Below, piece by piece: positions 8,653 through 17,741 of a DNA stretch of 33,249 nucleotides (position 1 is the first letter of the stretch; every line of letters begins with the position of its first letter). A program made the position numbers and the translations under genes. The notes under the pieces were generated by a model, which saw only the letters and a program-made list of their open reading frames with translations, ran no database searches and was not told the DNA's origin. The DNA comes from Sorangium cellulosum (GTDB lineage Bacteria > Myxococcota_A > Polyangia > Polyangiales > Polyangiaceae). Location: assembly GCF_001589285.1 (NCBI RefSeq), contig NZ_JEMA01000518.1:148-33396 (forward strand), in the 5' to 3' direction.

Positions 8653-8839
8653 TGCAAAAATGAAATGAGCTACGTACCGTCGACGTCGGGAAGGCACCTT
8701 CGCGCGCCTGTCCTCGCTTCCTCCGGGAGCCCCGACGGCGCGCGTGGGGTTGGTTTTCCTTCGTGGGGGCGCGGATGACGTTCGCTCTTGGCTTCGACGG
8801 TTCCTTGCATCGGAGACGCTCCGCCGCGCCGCGCGCCTG

Positions 8840-11080
8840 ATGCTGGACTCCGCCGCTGTCCACCCGCCGTCAACGCCTCACCGGGAGCGCGCCCGGCGCG
8901 GCGGCGTCCCTGTCGGCATCGGCGTCAAGCTCGCCGCGGCGACCGTGGCGGTCCTCACCAGCGTCACCATCCTTGTCGCCCATGAGGTGATCGAGAAGAC
9001 ACGAGATGATCTCGTGTCGGCCAAGGCGAACGCCGCGTCGATGATGGCCGATCTGCTCTCGGCGGCCCTCACTGCGCCGCTGGACTTCGGCGATCGGGAC
9101 GCGGCGCAGAGCGACCTCGACGAGCTCCGCTCGAACCGCGCGCTCATCGGCGCCGTGGCCTGGGGCAGCGACCCCGAGCCCGTCGCCCGGGTCGGGCAGC
9201 CGCCGGAGGGCCTGTCGGCGTTCACCGCCCGCGGCGCCGAGAACCAGGTCCTCGAGCGCGAGATCCGCGTGGCGCGACCGGTCCTGCGCGACGACGGGCG
9301 GCGCCTCGGGACGGTCGTCCTCGTCCTGTCCCTCGAGCCCGAGAACGCAGCGTTCGCCGCGGCCCGCCGCGACATCCTCGAGTTCGCGGGGATCGTGGGC
9401 GCGATGACGGCCTTCCTGCTCCTCGGCTTCGCCCGGTGGCAGATCGTGCGCCCGCTCTCGAGGCTCGTCCACGCGGCGCGGCGCCTCGGCGAGGGCGACC
9501 GCACCGTCCGCGTGAACGTCGGCACGAACGACGAGCTCGGGCGGCTGGCCGACGTCTTCAACGCGATGAGCGCCGCCATCCTCGAGCGCGAGGGGAAGCT
9601 GGAGATGGCCACGAAGAGCCTCCGCGAGCTCTTCGACACGATGCGCGAGGCCATCGTGGCGTTCGGCCCCGACGGCCGCCTGGGCAGCGAGGTGTCGAGG
9701 CGAGCCCGGCAGATCTTCGGCGAGCGCGCCGAGGCGGGCCACCACGTCGCGGAGCTCCTCTACAGCGGCGGGCCGCTCTGCGTCGAGACCCAGGCGCTCC
9801 GGCAGTGGATCGACGCCGCGTTCGACGCCGAGATCGACGTCTTCCCGGAGATCGCCGAGCTCGCCCCGCGCGAGGCGTGGATCGAGCGAGCGCCGGGCGA
9901 CCGCAGGTTCCTGCGGCTCGAGTTCTGCCCCGTCGTCTCCGGCCCGAAGATCGCGCGCATCATGCTGCTCGCGACCGACGAGACCGAGCTCCGGCGCCTC
10001 GAGGAGAGCGTCAAGACCAAGGACGAGGAGCACGCGCGCCAGATCGCCGCCATGCGCCGCCTGATCGCCGGCGGCGGCCAGGTCTTCGTCCGCTTCATCG
10101 AGGTCTCGCGCGAGCGCGTGGCCCGGTGCAGCGAGATCCTGCAGGGCGGCGACCGGCTGAGCCCCGCGGACATCGACGAGCTCCTCCAGCTCCTGCACAC
10201 AATGAAGGGCGAGGCCCGCTCGTTCGACCTGGAGCGCCTCGCCGACGAGGTCATGACGCTCGAGGGCGAGCTCGCCGTCGTCCAGGCGCGCGCGCGCTCC
10301 GAGACCGGGATCTCCGTCGAGGGGTCGTCGGCGTCCTGGCGATCGCGGCTCAAGCGCGTCGCCGAGGAGCTCACGCGCGCGCAGGAGACGTTCGTCGACG
10401 CCTCGCCCGTCGGCCGGGTCATCCTCGACCAGATCACCGTCCGCCGCACCGACGTCGCGCGCCTCGGCGAGCTCATCGGCGGGCAGGGCGGCGAGGCCGC
10501 CGAGCTCGTGCGCCGCCTCGGCGCCCGGCCGTTCGGCGAGGTGCTCGCGTCGCTGGCCGAGCGCGTCCCCCGCTGGGCCGAGCAGGAGAGCAAGCGCGCG
10601 TGCCTCGAGGTCGACGGCCGCGAGATCCCGATCCCGCCCGACCTCGCCCGCGTGCTCCCGGGCGTGCTCATCCACCTCGTCCGGAACGCGATCGCGCACG
10701 GCGTCGAGCGCCCCGACGCGCGCGTCCGCCTGGGCAAGCCCGAGATCGGCGTGATCCGCGCCACCTGCATCGAGGATCAGCCGCTGCCCACGATCGTCGT
10801 CGAGGACGACGGCCAGGGCATCGACTTCGACGCCCTCGCGGCGAGCGCCGGCGTCGACCCCTCAGATCTCCGCGAGACGCGCGAGCTCCTCTTCGCCCCC
10901 GGCGTGAGCACGAAGGGCGACGTGAGCGACCTGGCCGGCCGCGGCGTCGGCCTGTCCGCGGTCCGGGCCGACCTCCTCTCGGTCGGCTGGCTCATCGAGG
11001 TGGACGCGTCGCGCCGGACGGGGACGGCGTTCGTGATCCGACCCCGCACGCAGGCTGTCCCTCGCCGCAACGGAGAATGA
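8840..11080 (+). CDS. CheA-like sensor kinase: CHASE8-like periplasmic domain, HAMP, HPt, HATPase
   Basis: Membrane-bound phosphorelay kinase of about 746 residues. TM1 (about 27-49) and TM2 (about 180-200) flank a periplasmic domain of about 125 residues. Its segment LTAPLDFGDRDAAQSDLDEL followed by IGAVAW resembles the CHASE8 sensor of YfiN-type proteins. A HAMP linker follows (IVRPLSRLVHAARRLGEGD), then a degenerate PAS-like stretch, an HPt domain with His453 in LLHTMKGEARSF, and a CheA-type ATPase (LVRNAIAHGVERPDARVRLGKP, DDGQGID, GRGVGLSAV). There is no CheW-like P5 domain. The ATG at 8840 was chosen; an in-frame GTG at 8744 would add 32 residues. It is the first gene of a coupled operon, with the receiver gene 4 bases downstream. 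The CHASE8 assignment is by pattern only. Confidence 0.85.
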   Translation: MLDSAAVHPPSTPHRERARRGGVPVGIGVKLAAATVAVLTSVTILVAHEVIEKTRDDLVSAKANAASMMADLLSAALTAPLDFGDRDAAQSDLDELRSNRALIGAVAWGSDPEPVARVGQPPEGLSAFTARGAENQVLEREIRVARPVLRDDGRRLGTVVLVLSLEPENAAFAAARRDILEFAGIVGAMTAFLLLGFARWQIVRPLSRLVHAARRLGEGDRTVRVNVGTNDELGRLADVFNAMSAAILEREGKLEMATKSLRELFDTMREAIVAFGPDGRLGSEVSRRARQIFGERAEAGHHVAELLYSGGPLCVETQALRQWIDAAFDAEIDVFPEIAELAPREAWIERAPGDRRFLRLEFCPVVSGPKIARIMLLATDETELRRLEESVKTKDEEHARQIAAMRRLIAGGGQVFVRFIEVSRERVARCSEILQGGDRLSPADIDELLQLLHTMKGEARSFDLERLADEVMTLEGELAVVQARARSETGISVEGSSASWRSRLKRVAEELTRAQETFVDASPVGRVILDQITVRRTDVARLGELIGGQGGEAAELVRRLGARPFGEVLASLAERVPRWAEQESKRACLEVDGREIPIPPDLARVLPGVLIHLVRNAIAHGVERPDARVRLGKPEIGVIRATCIEDQPLPTIVVEDDGQGIDFDALAASAGVDPSDLRETRELLFAPGVSTKGDVSDLAGRGVGLSAVRADLLSVGWLIEVDASRRTGTAFVIRPRTQAVPRRNGE

Positions 11081-11084
11081 AGCG

Positions 11085-11495
11085 ATGTCGCAAGCCGGAC
11101 GCATCCTGGTCGTTGATGACAGCGAGATCGTGCTGATGCGGATCCACGTCGAGCTGTCGAGCGCAGGCTACGACGTGGTGACGACAACGCAGCTCGTGGG
11201 CACGGCCCGCCACCTGCGCGGCTGCGATCTTGTCATCATCGACTTCTTCATGCCCGGCCTGGACGGCGGCGCCGTCCTGCGCTCGCTCAAGTCCGCGCTG
11301 CCGGCGGGCGAGCGGCCGCCGCTCTTCTATCTCTACACCACGGACGCCGCGGCCGGCGCGCGCTACGCGGAGCTCGGGTTCGACGGCGTCTTCGGCAGGA
11401 AAGGCGATCTCCTCGCGCTCACGCCGCAGGTGCAGGCGGCGCTCCGCATCCGCAAGCTCTCCGGGCTGTCGCGCGGCAAGGATCGCAAGGCGTGA
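11085..11495 (+). CDS. Single-domain response regulator (CheY-like receiver)
   Basis: A 136-residue stand-alone receiver with no output domain. The acidic pocket Asp11/Asp12 (VVDDSE), phosphoacceptor Asp53 in IIDFFMPGLDG, Thr85/Thr86 in YLYTTD and Lys106 in FGRKGD are all present, so it should be phosphorylatable. The start ATG lies 4 bases after the kinase stop, with GGAG at 11072-11075 as ribosome binding site inside the kinase end. Its stop overlaps the GTG of the next gene (GTGA). The cognate phosphodonor is most likely HPt His453 of the kinase just upstream. With no DNA-binding or enzymatic output it must act through a protein partner or as a phosphate shuttle. Confidence 0.92.
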   Translation: MSQAGRILVVDDSEIVLMRIHVELSSAGYDVVTTTQLVGTARHLRGCDLVIIDFFMPGLDGGAVLRSLKSALPAGERPPLFYLYTTDAAAGARYAELGFDGVFGRKGDLLALTPQVQAALRIRKLSGLSRGKDRKA

Positions 11496-12067
11496 CGCTC
11501 CTCCGGCGATCGTTCCTGCTCGGCCTCGCCGCCGCGGCCGCGAGCGCGCCGCGGCGCGCCCGGGCGGAGCCCGCCACCGCGCCCTTCGCGGTGCAGGCCG
11601 AGATCGTCGCGCGCCTCCTGCCGTACGACCGCGGCTTCCCGGACAAGGCGAGGAATCAGGTCGCCTTTCTGCTGCTCTCGAAGGCCGGAGACGCGGACTC
11701 GGCGAGCGCCGCGCAGCAGATGAAGAAGGCGCTGCTCGACGTCGGCAACGTGCGCGACAGGCCGATCCACGTGGACAGGGCCGACTACACGACGCCGGCC
11801 GAGCTGGCCGCGGCGTGCCGCGCGCGCCAGATCAACGTCGTCTATGTCTCTTCCGGCCTGGTGAGGGAGGTCGCCGCGATGCGCGGCGCGCTCGCCAACA
11901 GCGGCGTCCTGACCGTCGCGGCCGTGGAGACGTACGTGCCGCTCGGCGTCGTGCTCGGCGTCGACGTCGCGAACGGCAAGCCGCGCATGAGCATCAACCT
12001 CGCGCAGGCCCGCTCCCAGGGGATCGATTTCCCGTCTTCTATCCTCAGACTGGCAAGGATCTATTGA
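11492..12067 (+). CDS. YfiR-like (DUF4154) periplasmic protein
   Basis: A 191-residue exported protein. The N-terminus LLRRSFLLGLAAAAASAPRRARA is a signal peptide with a twin-Arg-like RRSFLLG, cleaved probably after residue 25. The mature part follows the YfiR/DUF4154 pattern: a K/R-rich opening (VARLLPYDR), then the hydrophobic strand VAFLLLS, QINVVYVSSGL, SGVLTVAAVE and a C-terminal PRMSINLAQARSQGIDFPSSILRLARIY, close to the family ending (inxxxaxxxgLxFssxLLxLA). In Pseudomonas aeruginosa YfiR restrains the CHASE8-containing diguanylate cyclase YfiN. Only one cysteine (Cys109) is present, so the disulfides of PaYfiR are missing. The GTG start overlaps the preceding stop by 4 bases, and the TonB receptor starts 1 base after its stop. 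Confidence 0.8.
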   Translation: MTLLRRSFLLGLAAAAASAPRRARAEPATAPFAVQAEIVARLLPYDRGFPDKARNQVAFLLLSKAGDADSASAAQQMKKALLDVGNVRDRPIHVDRADYTTPAELAAACRARQINVVYVSSGLVREVAAMRGALANSGVLTVAAVETYVPLGVVLGVDVANGKPRMSINLAQARSQGIDFPSSILRLARIY

Positions 12068-12068
12068 C

Positions 12069-14491
12069 GTGAGCTCGGCTCGTTTGGCACTGCTCTGCGC
12101 CGCGTCGCTCGCCTGGACGTCCGCCGCCCCGCGCGAGGCGCGCGCCGACGATGTCGGCTCGCTCCTCGAGATCCTCGAGGAGAACGTCGTCTCCGGCGCC
12201 TCTCGCGCCGCGGAGCGCGCGAGCGACGCGCCCGCCATGTCGTCGGTGATCACCGGCGCTCAGCTCGAGCTCTTCGGGCTGCGGCACCTCGGCGAGGCCC
12301 TCAACTTCCTCGCCAACGGCGCCTTCGCGCACACCCGCATGTCGGTCCCGGAGGTCGGCGCGCGCGGGGTCGCGCTGACCCGCGACGCGAACAGCCACGT
12401 GCTGGTCGTGCTCGACGGGATGGTCGTGAACGAGCAGGGCGGCGGGGCCGTCTTCCTGCACGACATCCCGATCGACGTCGTCGACCATATCGAGGTGATC
12501 CTCGGCCCGGGCTCCGTGCTCTACGGGGCGCAGGCGATGCTGGGGGTCATCAACGTCGTCACGAAGAAGGCCGCGGATCACCGCGGCCTCCACGCCGCCG
12601 TGATGCTCGGGGCGTCGCCGCCGCTCGACGCGTCGGGGGACATCAGGACCCCGATGGCCCATGGCGTCGGGCACGACAGCGCGCTGTCGCTGAGCTTCGG
12701 GCGCAGCTTCATGCTGCGCGGGGAGCCCGCCGGCGTGATCGCGGCGCTCGAGGTCGACGATTTCAAGGGGCCCCACGTCCGCTTCCCGAAGCAGCCGCTC
12801 CCGAGGGAGGCGGACGGCAGGTCGTTCATGGACCTCGGCCCGCACGCCGAGCCGGGCTATTGGGGCGGCCCGGTGGAAGAGCAGTGGTTCCGGCGCAAGG
12901 CAGGGGCCTACCTGCGCGTCGACGTCGGCGACCTGAGCGCCACCGCGCAGGCGACGCGCTCGGCGTGGGCAGCGCCGTACATGGACCTCTACGAGAACCG
13001 CGTCGGGGCCTATGACGACGCGCGCAACGACAACACGCAGTCGCTCATCCTGAGCAGCGTGCGCTCCCGCGCCCGCCTGAGCGAGCGGCTCGAGGGCGTG
13101 GCGCGAGGCTACTTCGGGTACAGCCGCGTCCTGCGCTCGCGCTACGTGGTGGGCCACGACCCGCTCGTGCCGGGCGTGCCGCTCGGGGTCCTCTCCCCCG
13201 AGCAATGCCCGCGCGGCCCCTCGGGGCCCTGCCGGAAGGAGGCGCTGTTCCTCTCGCGCTGGGTCGGGCTGGAGCTCCAGGGGCTGTATGACTGGCTGGG
13301 CGACGGCGCGTTCTCGACCATGGTGGGCGTCGACGGGCGGCTGCGCACGTCGGCCTATGAGTTCGTCACGTTCGACGACCTCACGGGCAAGAGCTATGGC
13401 TCCGACCCGGGGCTCACGCACTGGCACGGCGGCGGACACCGCCTCAAGGACGAGGCCGCGCTGGGGGCCTACGTGCAGCAGACGCTCCGCCCGCTGCGGC
13501 CCCTGTCGATCAACGCGGGGATCCGGGTGGACCTCGACTCGCGCATCCCGCTCGATTACGCGGCGAGCGCGATCTCGCCGCGCGCCGCGCTGATCGCCAC
13601 GCCGGACGAGCGCGTCTCGCTGAAGCTCATCTATTCGAGCGCGTTCCGCGCGCCCAGCTTCGTCGAGCTCTACACGGTCACCGGCAGGCTGCTGCCGAAC
13701 CCGGACGGCCTCAAGCCGGAGAAGGTCTCCTCGCTGGAGGCCGTCTCGTCGTTCCGCAGCGGCGCGCACGCCTTCACCATCGGCGGCTTCCACTCGGACT
13801 GGCGGGACGTCATCGAGCTGCAGATCGTGAAGGCCCAGGCGCCGAGCGTCTCGAAGTACAACAACGTCCCCGGCATCAAGAACTACGGGGCGAACCTGGC
13901 CTATGAGACGAGCTTCCTCGACCGGAAGCTGCGCCTCGGCCTGAACTCGACGTTCGCCCTGACGCGCCGCCGCATGTCGGAGCAGCAGATCGCGAGGAAC
14001 GCGCGGTTCGGCACCGGCGACGAGGTCCCGATCACCGTCGCGCCGCAGGTGTACGGCAACGCGCGCGTCTCGTACGAGCACGCGCGAGGCGCCGTGTCCC
14101 TGGCCGCCGCGTACATGGGCCGGCGGATCGCCGATCAGGCGTACTATGGCGGGGATCCGTCGAACATCGCGCCGCGCCCCGAGGTGCCGCCGCAGCTCCA
14201 GCTCCGCGCGGCGCTGACCGGCGCGTTCCCCGGGGTGAAGGGCGCCGGGTACACGCTCGGCGGGCAGTACGCGTTCTCGCCCCATGAGCCCTATGTCGTC
14301 GGGCCCAACCAGGGGCTGCCGCGCTATCTCGTGGAGAGCGGCCCGACAGCGGACTTCGCGCTGGCGAACCGGCTCACGCTATTTGCCGGGATCGCGCTTC
14401 ACCTGGACGACGAGCCGGCAGGCGGCCAGGACGAGGCGGCCGAGCCTCCTCCTGGCGCGACGGTCGGGCGCGCCGCGCTCGGAGCTGAACC

Positions 14492-14495
<4 letters not shown>
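12069..14495 (+). CDS. TonB-dependent outer-membrane receptor
   Basis: An 808-residue outer-membrane protein. A signal peptide ends near AREARA (about residue 26). A TonB-box-like segment follows (EENVVSGASRAAERASDAPA), then a plug domain (SVITGAQLELFGLRHLGEALNFL, VLVVLDGMVV, DHIEVILGPGSVLYGAQAMLGVINVVTK). The rest reads as alternating beta-strands of a 22-stranded barrel up to LFAGIALHLDD. About 25 hydrophilic residues follow the last strand, so the usual terminal aromatic is not at the C-terminus. The substrate is unknown; plugs of this kind occur in vitamin B12, siderophore and saccharide receptors. The GTG start lies 1 base after the YfiR-like stop, and its own stop overlaps the next GTG (GTGA). 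No TonB, ExbB or ExbD gene is nearby. Confidence 0.93.
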
Positions 14496-14851
<356 letters not shown>

Positions 14852-14877
14852 GGGTGAGCGGACCACGACCGCCGATG

Positions 14878-14904
14878 TTGACAGCCGACTTCACCTCACA
14901 TAAT
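14878..14904 (+). promoter_or_regulatory. Candidate sigma70-like promoter
   Basis: A perfect TTGACA (14878-14883) is followed after 15 bases by CATAAT (14899-14904), inside one of the few AT-rich patches of the window. The spacing is short of the ideal 17, and vegetative promoters of myxobacteria are often poorly conserved. It would drive the small frame at 14958 and the PAS-PAS-STAS gene. Confidence 0.35.
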
Positions 14905-14957
14905 TGTAACATTGAATCTGAACTGCATCCTCGCGTGCCAGTCTCGGAGGGGGGTTC

Positions 14958-15140
14958 ATGGGCTACCGGAGCGTCGCCGAGGGTGTTCTCATGCCGACCA
15001 GCATGCTTGCCTGGCGGGAGGACAGCGACATGACGAGCGATCTCATGAGCGTGGCTCGCATGACCCGCGCGGGGTCCAGCGCACCCCGCGGCGCCGGCCA
15101 GGCCCGCGGAACAACCTTGTCGAAGCGCCTGATGCCCTGA
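14958..15140 (+). CDS. Possible small protein, 60 residues
   Basis: A small open frame starting with ATG, preceded 4 bases upstream by a GGAGGGGGG tract, one of the stronger Shine-Dalgarno matches in the window. The product (MGYRSVAEGVLMPTS...) matches no family I know and has no signal peptide or TM segment. It lies 32 bases before the PAS-PAS-STAS gene in the same direction and would share its promoter. It could be a real small protein, a leader peptide or chance. Confidence 0.35.
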   Translation: MGYRSVAEGVLMPTSMLAWREDSDMTSDLMSVARMTRAGSSAPRGAGQARGTTLSKRLMP

Positions 15141-15172
15141 CCTGACCGGGAAGTCTGGAAGGTAGTCCTGCG

Positions 15173-16420
15173 ATGACGGAGACCAAGGCCAGCCAGGCGC
15201 AGGAACCGATGAGCGCGCGAGCCCAGCGCATGCTCGACGCGGTGCCGGCGATCGTGTGTGTGATCGACATCAAGGCAGCGCGGATCACGGCGCACAACGC
15301 TGCGCTGGCCCGCGCGGCCGGGTGCTCGGCCGGGGAGCTGTCGGCGCGCGGCGTCGAGGCGCTCTCGGGCTGCATCCACGCTGACGACCTCGACGGCCTG
15401 GCTGCGCGCGCGGCGAGCCTCGAGTCGGCGCGGGACGGCGAGGTCGTCGAGGGCGAGCTGAGGGCGCGAGGGCGCGAGGGCGACGAGCGGCGCTTCGCGG
15501 CGCGCGCGGAGGTCTTCTCCCGGGGCGAGGACGGCGCCGCGCGCGAGGTGATCATCTGCGCCGAGGACGTGACCGAGCGGCGGCGCGCCGAGCAGCGCCT
15601 CGGGAGCCACGCGCTGCTCGCGGAGGTCTGCGACCGCGCGCCGGTCCTCCTGTACGCAAAGGATGGAGACGGCGCGTTCCTCCTGGCGAGCCGCTCGCTG
15701 GAGGAGCGCGCCGGCGCCGGGCCGGGCGGCCTGATCGGCAAGACCGACAGGGATGTCCATCCGCCGGAGGTCGCGGCCATCTACAAGGACATCGAGGACC
15801 TCGTGCGCAGCAGCGGCGCCCCGTTCGAGGCCGAGGAGACCGATCCGCGCGCCGAGGGCGAGAAGACCTTCTATTCGGTGAAGTTCCCGGTCCGGGGAGA
15901 GGGCGTCCCGGAGGGCTCGGTCGCAGGGATCTCCGTCGATATAACGCGCGTCAAGGCGGCGGAGCGCGAGCGGGAGGCGGCGCGGGACCAGCTCATCGCG
16001 GCGCAGCAGGACACGATCCGGGAGCTCGTGACGCCGCTCTTGCCGATCGCCGAGGGGGTGCTCGTCATGCCGCTCATCGGCTTCTTCGACAGCGCGCGGG
16101 CGAGCCGCATCATCGAGACGTTGCTCGAGGGCGTCGCGCGGCACGCGACCCGGATCGCGATCCTCGACGTCACCGGGGTCAAGGCGGTGGACGCGCACGT
16201 CGCGGAGATGCTGGTGCAGGCCGCGCGCGCGGCGGGGCTGCTCGGGGCCAGGGTCGTGCTCACCGGCATCCAGCCGTCGATCGCGCAGACGATGATCGAG
16301 CTCGGCGTCGACCTGCGAGGCCTGATCACGTCCGGGACCCTGCAGAGCGGCATCGCGTATGCGGTCCCGGTCGGGCAAGCTCGAGAGGGAGTCGATCCGC
16401 GGCACCTGCACCGCGAATGA
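15173..16420 (+). CDS. PAS-PAS-STAS protein, RsbR-like stressosome regulator
   Basis: A 415-residue cytoplasmic protein. Two PAS domains (about 18-137, ending AEDVTERRRAEQRL, and about 148-262, ending VDITRVKAAERERE) are joined by a short helix to a C-terminal STAS domain (about 283-402). The STAS part carries the RsbR signatures: TPLLPIAEGVLVMPLIGFFDSARA, LDVTGVKAVDAHVAEML and VVLTGIQPSIAQTMIELGVDL. The two threonines expected to be phosphorylated by an RsbT-type kinase are present (Thr334 in VTG, Thr364 in LTG). In stressosomes RsbR proteins gate RsbT release; no RsbS or RsbT is in the window, so this is an orphan. GGAAGG lies about 11 bases before the ATG. The N-terminal sensors are PAS rather than the globin-like domain of Bacillus RsbR. 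Confidence 0.88.
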   Translation: MTETKASQAQEPMSARAQRMLDAVPAIVCVIDIKAARITAHNAALARAAGCSAGELSARGVEALSGCIHADDLDGLAARAASLESARDGEVVEGELRARGREGDERRFAARAEVFSRGEDGAAREVIICAEDVTERRRAEQRLGSHALLAEVCDRAPVLLYAKDGDGAFLLASRSLEERAGAGPGGLIGKTDRDVHPPEVAAIYKDIEDLVRSSGAPFEAEETDPRAEGEKTFYSVKFPVRGEGVPEGSVAGISVDITRVKAAEREREAARDQLIAAQQDTIRELVTPLLPIAEGVLVMPLIGFFDSARASRIIETLLEGVARHATRIAILDVTGVKAVDAHVAEMLVQAARAAGLLGARVVLTGIQPSIAQTMIELGVDLRGLITSGTLQSGIAYAVPVGQAREGVDPRHLHRE

Positions 16421-16472
16421 CGGCAATCTCGGCCACGCGCTGCCACGCGCTGGCCGGGGAGGCCGGCGCCCG

Positions 16473-16498
16473 CCCCGCCGCCCTGCTCCGCGGCGGGG
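16473..16498 (+). terminator. GC hairpin between the STAS and binding-protein genes
   Basis: CCCCGCCGC (16473-16481) and GCGGCGGGG (16490-16498) form a perfect 9-bp stem with an 8-base loop, 52 bases after the PAS-PAS-STAS stop. There is no T run afterwards, so it is not a canonical intrinsic terminator. It could attenuate read-through into the binding-protein gene or protect an mRNA end. Confidence 0.35.
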
Positions 16499-16598
16499 AC
16501 AGCCGCGCCCCGGGGGCGGGTGCTGGCTCCGTATCGAGTGTGCTGCTGGTTTCTCTGACAATCGAACGCGTCAATCCACACGGTAAAGGAGGGGAATC

Positions 16599-17705
16599 AT
16601 GGTCCATCGCGCCATCTTCGGTGGCATCCTTTTGTCGACCGGCATGCTCGCCTGCAGCGAGGGCGACGCCACGACGGGAGCCCCGGTGACGATCGCCTAC
16701 ATCACGCACAGCGAGTGCAACCGGTTCGGCGATCTGGGCCGCGCTGGCGCCAGGCAGGCGAGCACGGAGCTGTCGAGCACGAGCACGCGGCCGGTCGAGG
16801 TGATGGTCATGGATCCCAAGTGTCCAGAGCTCGAGGACGACGGCGACCCGAAGGATCCCGACGATCCCTGCTACTTCTCCCGGCCGCAGATGGAGGTGAT
16901 CCAGCAGGTCATCGACATGAAAGCGGACGCGATGGTCGTCGATGTCTTCGACGGGGTCTGCGAGAACGACATCATCAACCGGGCGGTGGACAGCGGCATG
17001 AAGGTCGTCACGTATGGCGGCGACGCGCCGACCAGCAAGCGCCACACCTACTACGGAATGGACAACAAGGCCGCTGCCGCGTTCCTCATGGACGCCCTGG
17101 CGACCATCAACGGGAAGACCGGCAAGATCGCCTTCCAGACGATGATGGAGGAGGACGGCGACGGCGGCTACACGCCCACCGCCGCGGGGACGTTCATCGA
17201 TCGATCCGCCGGGTTCTCCGAGGCGCTGGCGAGATACCCGGACATGACGAGCGTCGCGAGCCTCCCCTGCCTCTGCTGCGACTACAAGGACCCGTTCTGC
17301 ACGGGGCAAGCGCAGAAGGCGCTGGAGGACGACCCGGAGATCGTGGGATTCTTCTTCTCCTACAGCAAGCTCCTCGGCGAGCCGGACCTCGAGGTCAACG
17401 CGCCGCTGCTCGCCGAGCGCGCGGCGGCGAAGACAATTCACTCGGTGGCCTTCGATACGCTGCCCGAGTACATGGATCGAATGCGCGCCGGATACGTGGA
17501 CGTGCTGCTCGGCCAGAAGCTGTTCGGCTGGGGTTACGACACAGTGCTGCTCGCGTACGACCTGGTCACAACCAACCGGCAGGTGAGCCCTTTCACCGAT
17601 GCTGGCTGGTATGTCGTGTGTCCGAACAACCTGGACGAGTTCGAGCGCAACACGCAGGCGATGGACTACCGTACGCAGCTCTCGGAGTGCACCCTGCTCC
17701 CCTGA
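16599..17705 (+). CDS. Periplasmic sugar-binding-type lipoprotein (Peripla_BP_4-like)
   Basis: A 368-residue type I periplasmic binding protein. The N-terminal signal ends in a good lipobox, GMLAC, with lipidated Cys19. The fold pattern is that of ribose-binding-protein relatives: VTIAYITHS, a long helix, VEVMVMDPKC, VIQQVIDMKADAMVVDVFD, MKVVTYGGDAP, YYGMDNKAAAAFLMDAL, GKIAFQ, and VAFDTLPEYMDRMRAGYVDVLLGQKLFGWGYDTVLLAYDL near the C-terminus. It is unusually cysteine-rich (for example PCLCCDYKDPFC), suggesting disulfides. The ATG has an excellent AAAGGAGGGG just upstream. No ABC permease or ATPase gene is near, so it may feed a distant transporter or act as a ligand sensor. The ligand is unknown. 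Confidence 0.85.
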   Translation: MVHRAIFGGILLSTGMLACSEGDATTGAPVTIAYITHSECNRFGDLGRAGARQASTELSSTSTRPVEVMVMDPKCPELEDDGDPKDPDDPCYFSRPQMEVIQQVIDMKADAMVVDVFDGVCENDIINRAVDSGMKVVTYGGDAPTSKRHTYYGMDNKAAAAFLMDALATINGKTGKIAFQTMMEEDGDGGYTPTAAGTFIDRSAGFSEALARYPDMTSVASLPCLCCDYKDPFCTGQAQKALEDDPEIVGFFFSYSKLLGEPDLEVNAPLLAERAAAKTIHSVAFDTLPEYMDRMRAGYVDVLLGQKLFGWGYDTVLLAYDLVTTNRQVSPFTDAGWYVVCPNNLDEFERNTQAMDYRTQLSECTLLP

Positions 17706-17741
17706 TCCCGGGGTGCCCGGCGCGGCCGCCGCTCGCGGCGA

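Larger units (their letters stand above)
14852..15172. other. Intergenic region with candidate promoter and small frame
   Basis: 321 bases between the end of the receptor operon and the PAS-PAS-STAS gene. It contains an AT-rich patch with a sigma70-like promoter candidate near 14878-14904 and a 60-codon open frame at 14958-15140 with a strong ribosome binding site. I see no clear terminator for the upstream operon. Confidence 0.4.

Noticed and set aside
5972-8863. A 963-codon minus-strand open frame
   Set aside because: Antisense shadow of the hybrid kinase; the translation has no recognisable motif and abnormal composition.
16473-16498. Canonical intrinsic terminator
   Set aside because: The stem is strong but no T run follows; listed only as a low-confidence hairpin.
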